A DNA stretch of 64,000 nt from Chryseolinea serpens (GCF_900129725.1 NZ_FQWQ01000001.1:1178001-1242000); one strand, 5' to 3'. Positions 25,378 to 33,919 are shown, counted from the first letter of the stretch. Notes: generated from the sequence alone by a model not told the origin. Made by a program: numbers and translations.

Positions 25378-26439
25378 ATGCTCTCCAAAGAAGAAGCCAT
25401 ACAACGTTTCGACCCAAACGGTCCCGGAATGAAAGGGAATATTTTCGGTCTCCCCTTTTCTCCCGACAACGCGGAACTCATCCTCGTTCCCGCACCTTGG
25501 GAAGTCACCGTTTCCTATCATGACGGGACGGCGAACGGACCGCAAGCCATCCTGGATGCGTCCCTTCAAGTGGACCATTTCCTCCAAGACATCCCCGACG
25601 CCTGGAAACTCGGCGTAAGCATGCTCCCTATTCCTGCCGACATGCTGGAAGAAAACAAAAAGCTGCGCAATTGGTCACGCGAACACCTCGCCCGCATTGA
25701 AAACGGCGAAACCATTTCGCCCGACGATGTCGTACTCTCAAAAATCAACGAAGCTTGCGAAAACTTCAACATCTACATCAAGTCGGTCACACAAGGTTAT
25801 CTGAAACAAGGAAAGCTCGTCGCCTTGGTCGGCGGCGACCACAGCACACCCTTGGGTTTTCTTAGAGCCCTGAGTGAACAACACCCCCGCTTTGGCATCC
25901 TCCAGATCGATGCCCACGCCGATCTGCGCAGATCCTATGAAGGCTTCACCCATTCGCACGCCTCCATCATGTACAACGCATTGAAAATTCCCGCCGTCGG
26001 AAAGCTCGTTCAAGTGGGAGTGCGCGATTATTGCGCCGAAGAAATGGATGTTATCCACCGGGCTATGGGACGCATCACCACTTTTTTCGACGACGACCTC
26101 AAGGCCTATGCCTACCAGGGAAAAACCTGGTACGCCCAATGTGACGAGATCATCAAACAACTTCCTCCCCTGGTCTACATCAGTTTCGACATCGACGGTC
26201 TCGACCCTAAACTCTGCCCCAACACGGGAACGCCGGTCCCTGGCGGCCTGGAATTTCAACAGGTAACATATCTTCTAAAAAAACTGGTCCTCTCCGGAAA
26301 AAAGATCATCGGCTTCGACCTGAACGAAGTGGCCCCCGGCAACGACGACTGGGACGCTAATGTCGGCGCACGCCTGCTCTATCAACTTTGCCACTGGATG
26401 GGCGCCTCCCAAGGAAAGCTTGCACTACGCAAATCGTAA
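25378..26439 (+). CDS. hutG: Arginase/formimidoylglutamase family hydrolase
   Basis: The ATG at 25378 gives a 353-residue ureohydrolase. The binuclear manganese ligands are in GGDHSTPLG, QIDAHADLR and SFDIDGLDPKLCPNTGTPVP. The extended N-terminal region (MLSKEEAIQRFDPNGPG) resembles Bacteroidota formimidoylglutamases of histidine degradation. Arginase or agmatinase activity cannot be excluded because no other hut genes are nearby. It follows the SixA-like gene closely and may share its transcript. Confidence is high for the fold and moderate for the substrate. Confidence 0.8.
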   Translation: MLSKEEAIQRFDPNGPGMKGNIFGLPFSPDNAELILVPAPWEVTVSYHDGTANGPQAILDASLQVDHFLQDIPDAWKLGVSMLPIPADMLEENKKLRNWSREHLARIENGETISPDDVVLSKINEACENFNIYIKSVTQGYLKQGKLVALVGGDHSTPLGFLRALSEQHPRFGILQIDAHADLRRSYEGFTHSHASIMYNALKIPAVGKLVQVGVRDYCAEEMDVIHRAMGRITTFFDDDLKAYAYQGKTWYAQCDEIIKQLPPLVYISFDIDGLDPKLCPNTGTPVPGGLEFQQVTYLLKKLVLSGKKIIGFDLNEVAPGNDDWDANVGARLLYQLCHWMGASQGKLALRKS

Positions 26440-26527
26440 TAGCAGCAAATACCTAATCAGCGGCGCGATCGTGACGACAAATTTTCCAGCCGTAGTGATT
26501 GGACGTAGACGGAAAGAATCCGGTGAT

Positions 26528-27061
26528 TTAAAACTTCAGATCAATTTTCAGCAACGGCGAATAAATGTGACCGATCCGATCGCCCGCCAACACAAAGATG
26601 CCATCGATCCATTGAAACACGTGGGCCCGCTTCGAAAAGGGGTCAACAACCCAATATTCCTTCACACCAAAGCGTTCGTAGAGTTCCTTCTTCAGGATGA
26701 GATCATAGGCCTGACTTCCGTCCGAAAGCACCTCTACCAGCAAGTCCGGCGTTCCATGAATATGTCCGAAATTTTCCCGAACGGCAGGGTTCGTGTCTAA
26801 CAAAACCACCAGGTCGGGTTGAACAGACGTTTTCTCCTCCTCAAAGAACACATCCATGGGTGCAATCACGACTTCACCGTGGCCCATTTCTTCCAGGTAG
26901 TTGAAAAGTTTGTTATTGATTTTGTTGAGGATCCGTTGATGTATCATAAACGGAGCGGGTGACATATAAATTTGGCTATCGATAATCTCTGCACGCAATC
27001 CTTCCGGGAGCATTTTGTATAGCTCCATCGTTGTCATCAATTCTTCCTCCCGTCGTTGCAT
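26528..27061 (-). CDS. Uma2 family endonuclease-like protein (DUF820)
   Basis: This protein has 177 residues from the ATG at 27061; an in-frame GTG at 27094 would add eleven. It has the PD-(D/E)xK core of the Uma2 family: VQPDLVVLLD (about 100), PDLLVEVLS, then DLILKKELYERFGVKEYW ending in VVDP. Members are abundant in cyanobacteria and Cytophagales and are often linked to mobile DNA or restriction, but no specific role is known. The gene stands alone, converging with the arginase-family gene; no partner is seen. Confidence 0.82.
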   Translation of the reverse strand: MQRREEELMTTMELYKMLPEGLRAEIIDSQIYMSPAPFMIHQRILNKINNKLFNYLEEMGHGEVVIAPMDVFFEEEKTSVQPDLVVLLDTNPAVRENFGHIHGTPDLLVEVLSDGSQAYDLILKKELYERFGVKEYWVVDPFSKRAHVFQWIDGIFVLAGDRIGHIYSPLLKIDLKF

Positions 27062-27297
27062 ATCCAAAGCTACTCTTTTCCCCCAGATCACCAAACAAAC
27101 ACGCCACCAAATTTCAATTAAATGCTTATCTCAAGTACAAAACAGCCACCCCAGCCGTTGTACACCGTCTTGCCAGTTATTCTTTAGAAATAAAAATTGA
27201 ATTTGCCATGGAGCGTAGCCATAACGTTGCAAAATAATCCTGTCAATTTGGACTACAGGGACGGGGAAATCCTCTTACCGTGAGATGGAATCGAATG

Positions 27298-28731
27298 CTA
27301 ACCGCCCACCGAAACCTGGTTGGTGGCCTGCTCTTTGGGATAGTCGAACAAGCCAAAGTTCTTAATGGCCTCTTCCACTTTGTGGGGCACAAATTTTTCC
27401 CAGCCCGGCTCGCCTTTCTTGATCATGGCCAGGACATTGTCGGAAATGATGTGCAGGTTTTTCACGTTGGCTTCCTGAATCTCTTCCAGCTTGTTGTTGT
27501 CCATCAGAAAGCGGAAAAGGTTTTTCAGGTTTGGCGGCAGGGTTTGTTCGAAGTTCTTCAGGGTGAACAGCTCGTTGTTCTGCCACGCCGGGTAAATGTA
27601 TAGCTTCACATTGGTGCCAAACAACGACGCAAAGCATTCCAGGATTCCGCCGCGAAGATTTTCGTAGGTCTTTTCTTCAAAAACCTTTTGCAACGCAAAG
27701 ATTCCCATGGTGATGCCGATCTTCTTCCCTCGTGTGATCTTGGACAGGTATTCTACCAGGCGGTAATATTCAAAATAGTTGGAGATCAGCACGTTCTGTC
27801 CCAGCGAACACAAAATGTCGGCACGGTGCAGGAAGTCTCGTTCGTCGATCTTGCCGTCGGGGCTAAGGTCGTTGAGCGTCAGTTCCGAGATCAAAACGAT
27901 ATTGGAGCGATCCACATCCGATTCATGCTTGAAATGCCGGCGCGAAGCCAACAGCATATCCACGTTCACGTGGGTGGGCGGACGGAAACGGCCGCGCAAT
28001 ACCAATACATTCTTTTTATAAAGTTCATCCGAAGGCTGCATCACGTTGCCGTCGGGGCCGAACATGGCGGCTTTGGTGAGGCCGTTCTTCACGAGCTTCA
28101 ATGCCATGAGCCGGTTGTCGACGTGTTTGAAATCCGGTCCATTCAGGCGAAACATATCGATCTCGATCCGTCGCGCGGTCAACCCGTCGATCAGCGACAT
28201 CAGGATCTCTTCGGGGTTATTCAGGAACATACAGGAATACAGCATGTTCACTCCCACAATGCCCAGCGCATATTGCTGTTGCAGGGGATCGTTGTCGTGC
28301 ATTTTCAAGTGCAGCACGCAATCGTTTGGCTCGCTCTGGGGGGTGAGTTGGAAACGCAATCCCATCCAGCCGTGACCTTGGTTGGTGCGGTCGTAGTTGA
28401 GCACCTCTACGGTGTCGGCAAAGGCAAAAAAGCGGGTGGTCTCGATGCGGTGTGGTAGCCGCTCGGGGAGCAGCACGTATTCGTGATCCAACATGCGGAT
28501 CAGTCGCTCTTCACAAACATAGCGATCGCCCACGCCGTAGATGGCGTCGCTGAACTTCATGTCGTAGGCCGACATGGTTTTGGCCACCGTTCCGGAGGCT
28601 CCTCCTACTTTAAAGAAATTGGCTGCTACTTCCTGTCCTGCGCCGATCTCGGCGAAAGACCCATAGATGGCTCTGCTTAGGTTGATACGAAGGGCTTTCT
28701 CCTGGGTAGTGAGTTTTCTGTATTCATCCAT
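27298..28731 (-). CDS. Conserved 477-residue protein of unknown function
   Basis: The protein begins with a conserved stretch, YGSFAEIGAGQEVAANFF and GGASGTVAKTMSAYDM, that I recall from widely distributed proteins labelled inconsistently in databases as TonB-dependent receptor or nicotinate-nucleotide adenylyltransferase. Neither label fits: there is no signal peptide, no beta-barrel pattern and no nucleotidyltransferase HxGH motif. The middle contains RGRFRPPTHVNVDML and ISELTLNDLSPDGKIDERDF. It is probably cytoplasmic. A perfect 12-bp inverted repeat lies about 60-120 bases upstream. The function is unknown. Confidence 0.85.
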   Translation of the reverse strand: MDEYRKLTTQEKALRINLSRAIYGSFAEIGAGQEVAANFFKVGGASGTVAKTMSAYDMKFSDAIYGVGDRYVCEERLIRMLDHEYVLLPERLPHRIETTRFFAFADTVEVLNYDRTNQGHGWMGLRFQLTPQSEPNDCVLHLKMHDNDPLQQQYALGIVGVNMLYSCMFLNNPEEILMSLIDGLTARRIEIDMFRLNGPDFKHVDNRLMALKLVKNGLTKAAMFGPDGNVMQPSDELYKKNVLVLRGRFRPPTHVNVDMLLASRRHFKHESDVDRSNIVLISELTLNDLSPDGKIDERDFLHRADILCSLGQNVLISNYFEYYRLVEYLSKITRGKKIGITMGIFALQKVFEEKTYENLRGGILECFASLFGTNVKLYIYPAWQNNELFTLKNFEQTLPPNLKNLFRFLMDNNKLEEIQEANVKNLHIISDNVLAMIKKGEPGWEKFVPHKVEEAIKNFGLFDYPKEQATNQVSVGG

Positions 28732-28792
28732 AACCTGCTACTGCTTTCCTCCTCAATTTACCGTTAATCGTCCAATCGTTGAAAGGTAATAA

Positions 28793-28850
28793 CATTTAAA
28801 TCTTCCGACAAACTGGGGCTCCCGCATTTCGGGTGTGCAAGATTTAAATG
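28793..28850. promoter_or_regulatory. Perfect 12-bp inverted repeat upstream of the 477-aa protein gene
   Basis: CATTTAAATCTT at 28793-28804 is the exact reverse complement of AAGATTTAAATG at 28839-28850. The 34-base centre holds a smaller CCCG/CGGG stem. It is located 62 bases upstream of the start codon at 28731. There is no adjacent T tract, so an operator or an RNA structure is more likely than a terminator. Confidence 0.55.
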
Positions 28851-28961
28851 CATTCCAAGCCATTAAGGTTCCCTTCAGGATCGGGCAGTGATTTTCATAA
28901 AATTCAAACGATTACCGGCGCACATTTAGTGTTCAACCCAACCCGGCAACGGTGAAGGTAC

Positions 28962-29393
28962 CTACAGTACAAAGTTCGCTTTCGCCTCGCGCTTGATCTC
29001 CTCCCACTCTTCAGGGGGCGGAGGTGTGCCTCTTTCGAACTCCTGCAATAACCATCCAACCAATTCTTTCTTCATACCAAAGCGCGTCACCGCGTCTTCG
29101 CAGAATTCGATCTCGTGCTGGTCCACCACCTCGTCGGCATACACCATCAGGATGAGATCGTAAAGCAGGTTCATTTTATCGTTGTGATTATCCGGAACAT
29201 TCACCTCAAATCTCTCCTCCGTTTCCGAAAGCTCCCGCACCTGGCGGTCTTTCAACCCATAGCGTTTCGCGATCTTGTACAGCAAAGCCTCCTCCTTGGG
29301 GTGCATGTGCCCATCTGCCTTGGCCAGGGCAAGGAGGTTCTTAATGTGATTTTTTTTGTACGAGAGGTACTGATGTTCGAAAAAGCCAATCAT
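28962..29393 (-). CDS. TerB-like (DUF533/TerB domain) protein
   Basis: This small, mostly helical protein has 143 residues. The segment LLALAKADGHMHPKEEALLYKIAKRYGL followed by DLILMVYADEVVDQHEIEFC (each part under 30 residues, cited for position: about 20-47 and 80-99) shows the two acidic, metal-coordinating helices of the TerB fold. TerB-domain proteins bind divalent metals and occur in tellurite-resistance and other stress systems. No ter operon surrounds this gene, so it is probably a stand-alone member with a general or unknown role. Confidence 0.72.
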   Translation of the reverse strand: MIGFFEHQYLSYKKNHIKNLLALAKADGHMHPKEEALLYKIAKRYGLKDRQVRELSETEERFEVNVPDNHNDKMNLLYDLILMVYADEVVDQHEIEFCEDAVTRFGMKKELVGWLLQEFERGTPPPPEEWEEIKREAKANFVL

Positions 29394-29501
29394 ATACAGT
29401 AGAATTAAGGATCAGAAACTAAAATACCGAACTCTGCCCGAATAAAAAACGTCTTTGTTTCAGACTTTGTGCTTTTGCAACCTGACGGTAAAATTTTCAA
29501 C

Positions 29502-29530
29502 GCCTCACCTTCGCTAAAGCTTCGGCAGGC
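29502..29530 (-). repeat. Dispersed copy (inverted) of the 26-bp near-palindromic repeat
   Basis: The reverse strand reads GCCGAAGCTTTAGCGAAGG with flanking GC-rich bases, matching the repeats at 11202 and 12570-12676. It lies in the 160-base gap between the fadD-like and terB-like genes. Confidence 0.7.
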
Positions 29531-29553
29531 GCGGAGGCGCAAAGAAACGCGCG

Positions 29554-31242
29554 TTATGCCACCGCGTGGTGGGCTGCTTCTTCTTCCTCCTTCAAGGCCC
29601 TCCGCAAAATTTTACCCACGTTGGTCTTCGGGAGCTCCTTCCGGAATTCAACGTGCTTGGGGACCTTATAGTTTGTCAGGTTTTCATGACAATATTTTAT
29701 CAACTCCTCTTCCGTGAGGCTCTGGTCTTTCTTCACCACAAAGATCTTGATCACCTCCCCCGACTTCGCATCGGGCACGCCAATGGCCGCCACTTCCAAC
29801 ACCTTGGGATGGCCCGCCACCACATTCTCGATCTCGTTGGGAAACACATTAAAGCCGGAAACCTTGATCATGTCCTTCTTGCGATCCACGATCTTGAAAA
29901 ATCCGTCGGCATCCATGAGGCCTATATCGCCCGTGCGGAACCAGCCGCCGGGGAAGAAAACACCTTCATTGTCTTTTTTCCAATAGCCCGACATCACCTG
30001 CGGGCCACGCGCGCAAAGTTCGCCGGTTTCGCCCTGGGGCAACTGATTGCCCGCTTCATCAAACGCCGCCACTTCAGTGCTGGGCACCGGCAGACCGATC
30101 GTACCCAGTCGGTGTTTGCCGTCCAGCGGATTGCAGCACAGCACCGGCGAAGTCTCACTGAGGCCATACCCTTCTACGAGGGCGGTGCCGGTCACCTCTT
30201 TCCACTTTTTCGCTACAACATCCTGAACGGCCATGCCGCCGCCAACCGCACCATGCAAGTGGGAGAAATCCAAATCTTTAAAATGCGGATTGTTCAACAT
30301 GCCATTGAACAACGTGTTCACGCCGGTGAGGATGGTAAACTTATGTTTCTTCAATTCCTTACAAAATCCCTCCATATCGCGGGGATTGGTGATGAGCACA
30401 TTCTTCACACCGGTGCTAAACATCAGCAACCCGTTCACGCTCAGGGCGAAGATGTGGTACATCGGAATGCCGGTCACGATCAGGTTGTCGGCGTTCTTGT
30501 TCATGTAGGGCTTAAACCACTCGGTGATCATGGAATTGTGGGCGATCAGGTTTCCGTGTGAAAGCTGAGCGCCTTTGGCAATGCCGGTTGTGCCTCCTGT
30601 GTATTGAAGCACGGCAATGTCTTTCAGATCGACTTCCACCGGTTTCAGTTTCAGCGAAGCGCCTTTCTTCATGGCCGTTTTGAAAGCAATGGCCTGGGGT
30701 ACATTGTAGGCCGGGATCATCTTCTTAATGTTCTTCACCACAAAATTTACCAGCGCTCCCTTCAAGCCGCCCAGCATATCGCCAAGCTGCGTAATGATGA
30801 CGTGTTTTATTTTCGTGGTGGTCAATACCTTTTCCAGGTGGAAGGCAAAATTGGAGACGATGACAATGGCCGAAATCTCCGCATCCTTAAACTGGTGCTC
30901 CATCTCCCGAGGGGTGTACAAGGGATTGGTATTCACCACGATAAGCCCTGCGCGCAAGGCACCGATGAAGACCACAGGGAATTGCAGCATATTGGGCATC
31001 TGGATCGCGATGCGTTCACCCTTTTTCAAACCGAGGTCTTGCTGCAGATAGGCGGCAAAGTTGGTGGAAAGCTCGTCCAGTTGGCGGTAAGTCATTGTCA
31101 CGCCCATGTTTTCATAGGCTACGCGGTCGCTGTATTTTTTGAAACCGGCGTCGAAGAAGGCCAGCAGTGAAGGATAGTCGTATAATTTTATTTCGCGAGC
31201 AACGCCTTCCGGGTAATTTTTGAACCAGGGGAAATCTTTCAT
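29554..31242 (-). CDS. fadD: Long-chain fatty acid-CoA ligase
   Basis: This 562-residue AMP-forming ligase activates fatty acids to acyl-CoA. Adenylate-forming motifs: YTGGTTGIAKGAQLSH (P-loop-like, about 213-228), the gate motif GYGLSETSPV, FRTGDIGLMD and DRKKDMIKVSGFNVFP (the fatty-acyl signature), with the catalytic lysine in NVGKILRR near the end. It is closely FadD-like in length and order. It lies downstream of the tRNA-like pair on the same strand, but a good terminator separates them. Substrate chain length is not determinable here. Confidence 0.92.
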   Translation of the reverse strand: MKDFPWFKNYPEGVAREIKLYDYPSLLAFFDAGFKKYSDRVAYENMGVTMTYRQLDELSTNFAAYLQQDLGLKKGERIAIQMPNMLQFPVVFIGALRAGLIVVNTNPLYTPREMEHQFKDAEISAIVIVSNFAFHLEKVLTTTKIKHVIITQLGDMLGGLKGALVNFVVKNIKKMIPAYNVPQAIAFKTAMKKGASLKLKPVEVDLKDIAVLQYTGGTTGIAKGAQLSHGNLIAHNSMITEWFKPYMNKNADNLIVTGIPMYHIFALSVNGLLMFSTGVKNVLITNPRDMEGFCKELKKHKFTILTGVNTLFNGMLNNPHFKDLDFSHLHGAVGGGMAVQDVVAKKWKEVTGTALVEGYGLSETSPVLCCNPLDGKHRLGTIGLPVPSTEVAAFDEAGNQLPQGETGELCARGPQVMSGYWKKDNEGVFFPGGWFRTGDIGLMDADGFFKIVDRKKDMIKVSGFNVFPNEIENVVAGHPKVLEVAAIGVPDAKSGEVIKIFVVKKDQSLTEEELIKYCHENLTNYKVPKHVEFRKELPKTNVGKILRRALKEEEEAAHHAVA

Positions 31243-31349
31243 AGACAGGGACTAAAAAATGGGAAATCCTTCAATTTTTATCAGATTCAAAGCAAACGAT
31301 TGTTTGCCAGCAAATCAATAGCGAATATGCGAAAGGAATAAAATAAAAA

Positions 31350-31378
31350 ACCCGCCCCGAAACCGGGACGGGCAGCTC
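31350..31378 (-). terminator. Rho-independent terminator of the tRNA-like transcript
   Basis: On the minus strand a hairpin with stem arms CCCGTCCCGG and a G-rich partner ending CGGGGCGGG is followed by TTTTTTATT. It lies 32-59 bases beyond the 3' end of the downstream tRNA-like copy and about 110 bases before fadD. Confidence 0.8.
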
Positions 31379-31408
31379 TGAATAACTCATTAACCTAAAC
31401 TGAGCTAG

Positions 31409-31557
31409 CTGTAGAGGAAGGAGTCGAACCTCCACGGAGCGGTTAGGTGACAGACCTGATCCTGGTAGTAGTTACTGGGATCAGGGTGCTTACACTTTCT
31501 TCCGTACTCTCCACCCCCGAGACCGGAGGGCTTGTCTGCCAATTTCAACACCCTACA
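31409..31557 (-). ncRNA. tRNA-Leu-like RNA with 78-nt variable region, copy 1
   Basis: The minus strand folds as a class II tRNA. The acceptor is TGTAGGG/CTCTACA (7 pairs, one G-U) and positions 8-9 are TG. The D stem TTG/CAA encloses a Leu-type loop ending GGCAGA. The anticodon stem is CCCTC/GGGGG and the T arm is GGAGG-TTCGACT-CCTTC. Two things are abnormal. The anticodon loop is CGGTCTC, so position 33 is G, not the universal U. The variable region is 78 nt (31436-31513) instead of 12-20; it is closed by GGAG/CTCC and carries an internal perfect 8-bp hairpin (31455-31462 with 31478-31485). CCA is not encoded. A role in normal decoding seems unlikely; a tRNA mimic or decayed tRNA are the main alternatives. 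Confidence 0.75.
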
Positions 31558-31586
31558 ATGTTGTTGTGTGTGTGCGTGTGTGGTTG

Positions 31587-31704
31587 CTGTAGAGGGAGGG
31601 TTCGAACCTCCACGGAGCAGTTAGGTCGCCAAAGGCTGGACTTTATCCCGTTGTCTCCACCCCCGAGACCGGAGGGCTTGTCTGCCAAATTTCAACACCC
31701 TACA
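31587..31704 (-). ncRNA. tRNA-Leu-like RNA with 45-nt variable region, copy 2
   Basis: This is the first copy in the transcript. The acceptor, D stem, anticodon arm (including loop CGGTCTC) and closing GGAG/CTCC of the variable arm are identical to copy 1. The T arm is a perfect GGAGG-TTCGAAC-CCTCC. The inside of the variable arm (31618-31654) differs from copy 1 in length and sequence except for a conserved ACCTAAC segment next to CTCC. Both copies are preceded by a CA-rich leader (TGTGTGTG on the plus strand), so the unit duplicated is leader plus RNA. Compensated stems in both copies argue for a retained structure. Confidence 0.75.
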
Positions 31705-31753
31705 AGTTGTGTTTTGTTGTGTGATAAATGTGTGTGCGTTGTAAAATCTTTAA

Positions 31754-31787
31754 CAAAGTAACGCAAAAGCTGCTATGCTAAACAATG
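31754..31787 (-). promoter_or_regulatory. Candidate promoter of the tRNA-like pair
   Basis: On the minus strand CATTG (31783-31787) and, 21 bases on, TTACTTTG (31754-31761) approximate the -33 and -7 boxes; the -7 has one mismatch to TAnnTTTG. Transcription would begin about 40-50 bases before the first tRNA-like copy and run away from the lrp gene. Confidence 0.5.
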
Positions 31788-31801
31788 AAACATTTGAATA
31801 A

Positions 31802-31834
31802 TTGTATATTTTTTAATTTAATTTCATATTTTTG
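31802..31834 (+). promoter_or_regulatory. Candidate promoter of the Lrp/AsnC gene
   Basis: TTG (31802-31804), 22 bases, then TATTTTTG (31827-31834), an exact TAnnTTTG. The start codon at 31861 would have a leader of about 20 bases. The sequence around it is strongly AT-rich, as expected where an Lrp protein binds its own promoter. Confidence 0.6.
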
Positions 31835-31860
31835 AATTATAGTCAAAACTCAAATTTTAC

Positions 31861-32325
31861 ATGGCCGAAAATTATAAAGTTGACAATGTCGACCTGAAGA
31901 TCCTCGAAATCCTCATGCAAGACGCCAAAAAGCCTTATACGGAAGTAGCCAAGAAAGCATTTGTCTCCGGGGGCACCGTCCACGTCCGCATGAATAAGCT
32001 CGAAGAAGCCGGTATTGTCGAGAAAACAACCCTGAAAGTGAACTATGCCAAGCTGGGCTACGACATCACAGCCTTCATTGGCATCTTCCTTCAGAAGAGC
32101 GCCCTCTATGACCAGGTGATGGCCAAACTCAAAGCCATCCCCGAGATCACGAACATCCACTACACCACCGGAAACTACAGCATGTTCACAAAGATCCACT
32201 GCAAGGACACCAATCACCTCAAACAGGTGTTACACGACAAGATCCAGCAAGTGGAAGGCATCGAACGGACGGAGACCATGATATCGTTGGAAGAGAGCCT
32301 GGACAGGAGTTTGAACCTCACCTGA
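31861..32325 (+). CDS. Lrp/AsnC family transcriptional regulator
   Basis: This 154-residue regulator has an N-terminal winged helix-turn-helix (NVDLKILEILMQDAKKPYTE and VAKKAFVSGGTVHVRMNKLE, about 8-55) and a C-terminal RAM/AsnC ligand-binding domain (about 70-150). Such proteins sense amino acids and form octamers. It lies 109 bases upstream of sufB and is divergent from the tRNA-like RNAs. The suf operon has its own promoter, so the gene may be monocistronic. The effector is unknown; control of the suf operon or the tRNA-like pair is only a positional guess. Confidence 0.92.
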   Translation: MAENYKVDNVDLKILEILMQDAKKPYTEVAKKAFVSGGTVHVRMNKLEEAGIVEKTTLKVNYAKLGYDITAFIGIFLQKSALYDQVMAKLKAIPEITNIHYTTGNYSMFTKIHCKDTNHLKQVLHDKIQQVEGIERTETMISLEESLDRSLNLT

Positions 32326-32393
32326 CGGTGGTTGGTACTCCTCATAACGAAAACTTCTGGGCCTCAAAGAACCTAAAAATGGCATTTTTGTTA

Positions 32394-32401
32394 TACTTTT
32401 G
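32394..32401 (+). promoter_or_regulatory. Candidate -7 box of the suf operon
   Basis: TACTTTTG exactly matches TAnnTTTG and ends 33 bases before the sufB ATG. No convincing -33 TTTG was found at the usual distance, which could mean the promoter needs an activator. Confidence 0.5.
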
Positions 32402-32434
32402 TAGGTTGTTTAAAATTAGTCTAAATAGACTGCT

Positions 32435-33880
32435 ATGAGTAAAGACAATCAGGTTTTAGAGGAGTTGACCTCGAAGGAGTACGAACATGGCTGGACTATA
32501 GATATAGAAACCGATTCGGCGCCTAAGGGTCTCAACGAGAGTATCATACGGTTTATTTCCACCAAAAAGAACGAGCCTGAATGGTTGCTGGAGTGGCGTT
32601 TGAGCGCTTTTCGCCAGTGGACCAAGATGAAGGAGCCCAAATGGCCCAACGTGACCTACCCTCCCATCGATTACCAGGACCTCATTTACTATTCTGCTCC
32701 CAAACAAAAAGCAAAAGCCAAAAATCTCGAAGATGTCGACCCTGAGTTGATCAAAACTTTCGAGAAGCTGGGCATTTCTTTGACGGAGCAAAAACGCCTT
32801 ACCGGTATCGCGGTAGATGCCGTGATCGACAGCGTTTCCGTCGCTACTACTTATAAGGAAACACTCGCCGAGCTGGGCATCATCTTTTGCTCTTTCAGTG
32901 AAGCCGTTCAGGAACATCCTGAATTGGTGAAGAAATACATGGGATCTGTGGTCCCTGTGAACGACAACTATTTCGCCGCACTGAATTCTGCGGTATTCAC
33001 AGACGGATCTTTCTGCTACATCCCCAAAGGTGTGCGCTGCCCGATGGAATTGTCGACGTACTTCCGCATCAATGCCGCCAACACAGGTCAGTTCGAAAGA
33101 ACGCTTATCGTGGCAGATGAAGGAGCTTATGTGAGTTACCTCGAAGGCTGCACGGCACCCATGCGTGACGAAAATCAACTTCACGCCGCCGTCGTAGAGA
33201 TCTATGCCATGAAAGATGCGCAAGTAAAATACTCTACTGTGCAAAACTGGTATCCCGGCGACAAGAATGGCAAAGGTGGTATCTACAACTTCGTGACGAA
33301 ACGCGGCTTGTGCTTTGGCGACAGCTCGAAGATTTCGTGGACACAAGTGGAAACAGGCTCGGCCATCACCTGGAAATATCCTTCGTGTATTTTGAAGGGC
33401 GACAACTCCATGGGCGAATTCTATTCCGTGGCCGTCACCAACAATTATCAGCAAGCCGACACGGGCACGAAGATGATCCACATTGGCAAGAACACGAAGT
33501 CGCGCATCGTATCGAAAGGAATTTCCGCGGGTCACTCGCAAAACAGCTACCGTGGCCAGGTGCATATCATGAAACGCGCCGAAAATGCGCGCAACTTCTC
33601 ACAATGCGATTCGCTCCTGATGGGCGATAAATGTGGGGCGCACACCTTCCCCTACATCGACGTAGAGAACAACACGGCACGCATCGAACACGAAGCCACC
33701 ACATCCAAGATCGGTGAAGACCAGATCTTCTACTGTTTGCAACGCGGCATCGACGAAGAATCGGCCGTGGCATTGATCGTGAACGGTTATGCTAAGGAAG
33801 TGTTGAACCAACTCCCCATGGAGTTTGCCGTGGAAGCGCAAAAACTTTTGGCCCTTACCCTCGAAGGCAGCGTAGGGTAA
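32435..33880 (+). CDS. sufB: Fe-S cluster assembly scaffold protein SufB
   Basis: This 481-residue scaffold of the SufBC2D complex builds [Fe-S] clusters. The characteristic N-terminal [14 protein letters not shown]-type region, the beta-helix core with [20 protein letters not shown] and [20 protein letters not shown], the [20 protein letters not shown] segment carrying the conserved cysteine, and the C-terminal [20 protein letters not shown] helices are all present. Length is normal. It is the first gene of a run sufB-C-D-S-E-T followed by a bacilliredoxin. No SufA-type carrier is encoded in the run. Confidence 0.97.
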   Translation: MSKDNQVLEELTSKEYEHGWTIDIETDSAPKGLNESIIRFISTKKNEPEWLLEWRLSAFRQWTKMKEPKWPNVTYPPIDYQDLIYYSAPKQKAKAKNLEDVDPELIKTFEKLGISLTEQKRLTGIAVDAVIDSVSVATTYKETLAELGIIFCSFSEAVQEHPELVKKYMGSVVPVNDNYFAALNSAVFTDGSFCYIPKGVRCPMELSTYFRINAANTGQFERTLIVADEGAYVSYLEGCTAPMRDENQLHAAVVEIYAMKDAQVKYSTVQNWYPGDKNGKGGIYNFVTKRGLCFGDSSKISWTQVETGSAITWKYPSCILKGDNSMGEFYSVAVTNNYQQADTGTKMIHIGKNTKSRIVSKGISAGHSQNSYRGQVHIMKRAENARNFSQCDSLLMGDKCGAHTFPYIDVENNTARIEHEATTSKIGEDQIFYCLQRGIDEESAVALIVNGYAKEVLNQLPMEFAVEAQKLLALTLEGSVG

Positions 33881-33919
33881 TTATCTCATCTTATTTTTTT
33901 ACAATCGGAATTACGAACT

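Noticed and set aside
31409-31704. tmRNA or ordinary tRNA genes
   Set aside because: There is no tag reading frame or tmRNA acceptor pattern. Ordinary tRNA is unlikely because of G33 and the oversized variable regions.
31447-31761. 104-codon plus-strand frame over the tRNA-like region
   Set aside because: It is low complexity (Cys/Val from GT repeats) and lies over two structured RNAs on the other strand.
32456-33565. 369-codon frame antisense to sufB
   Set aside because: The forward frame is an unmistakable SufB; the antisense product has no recognisable feature.
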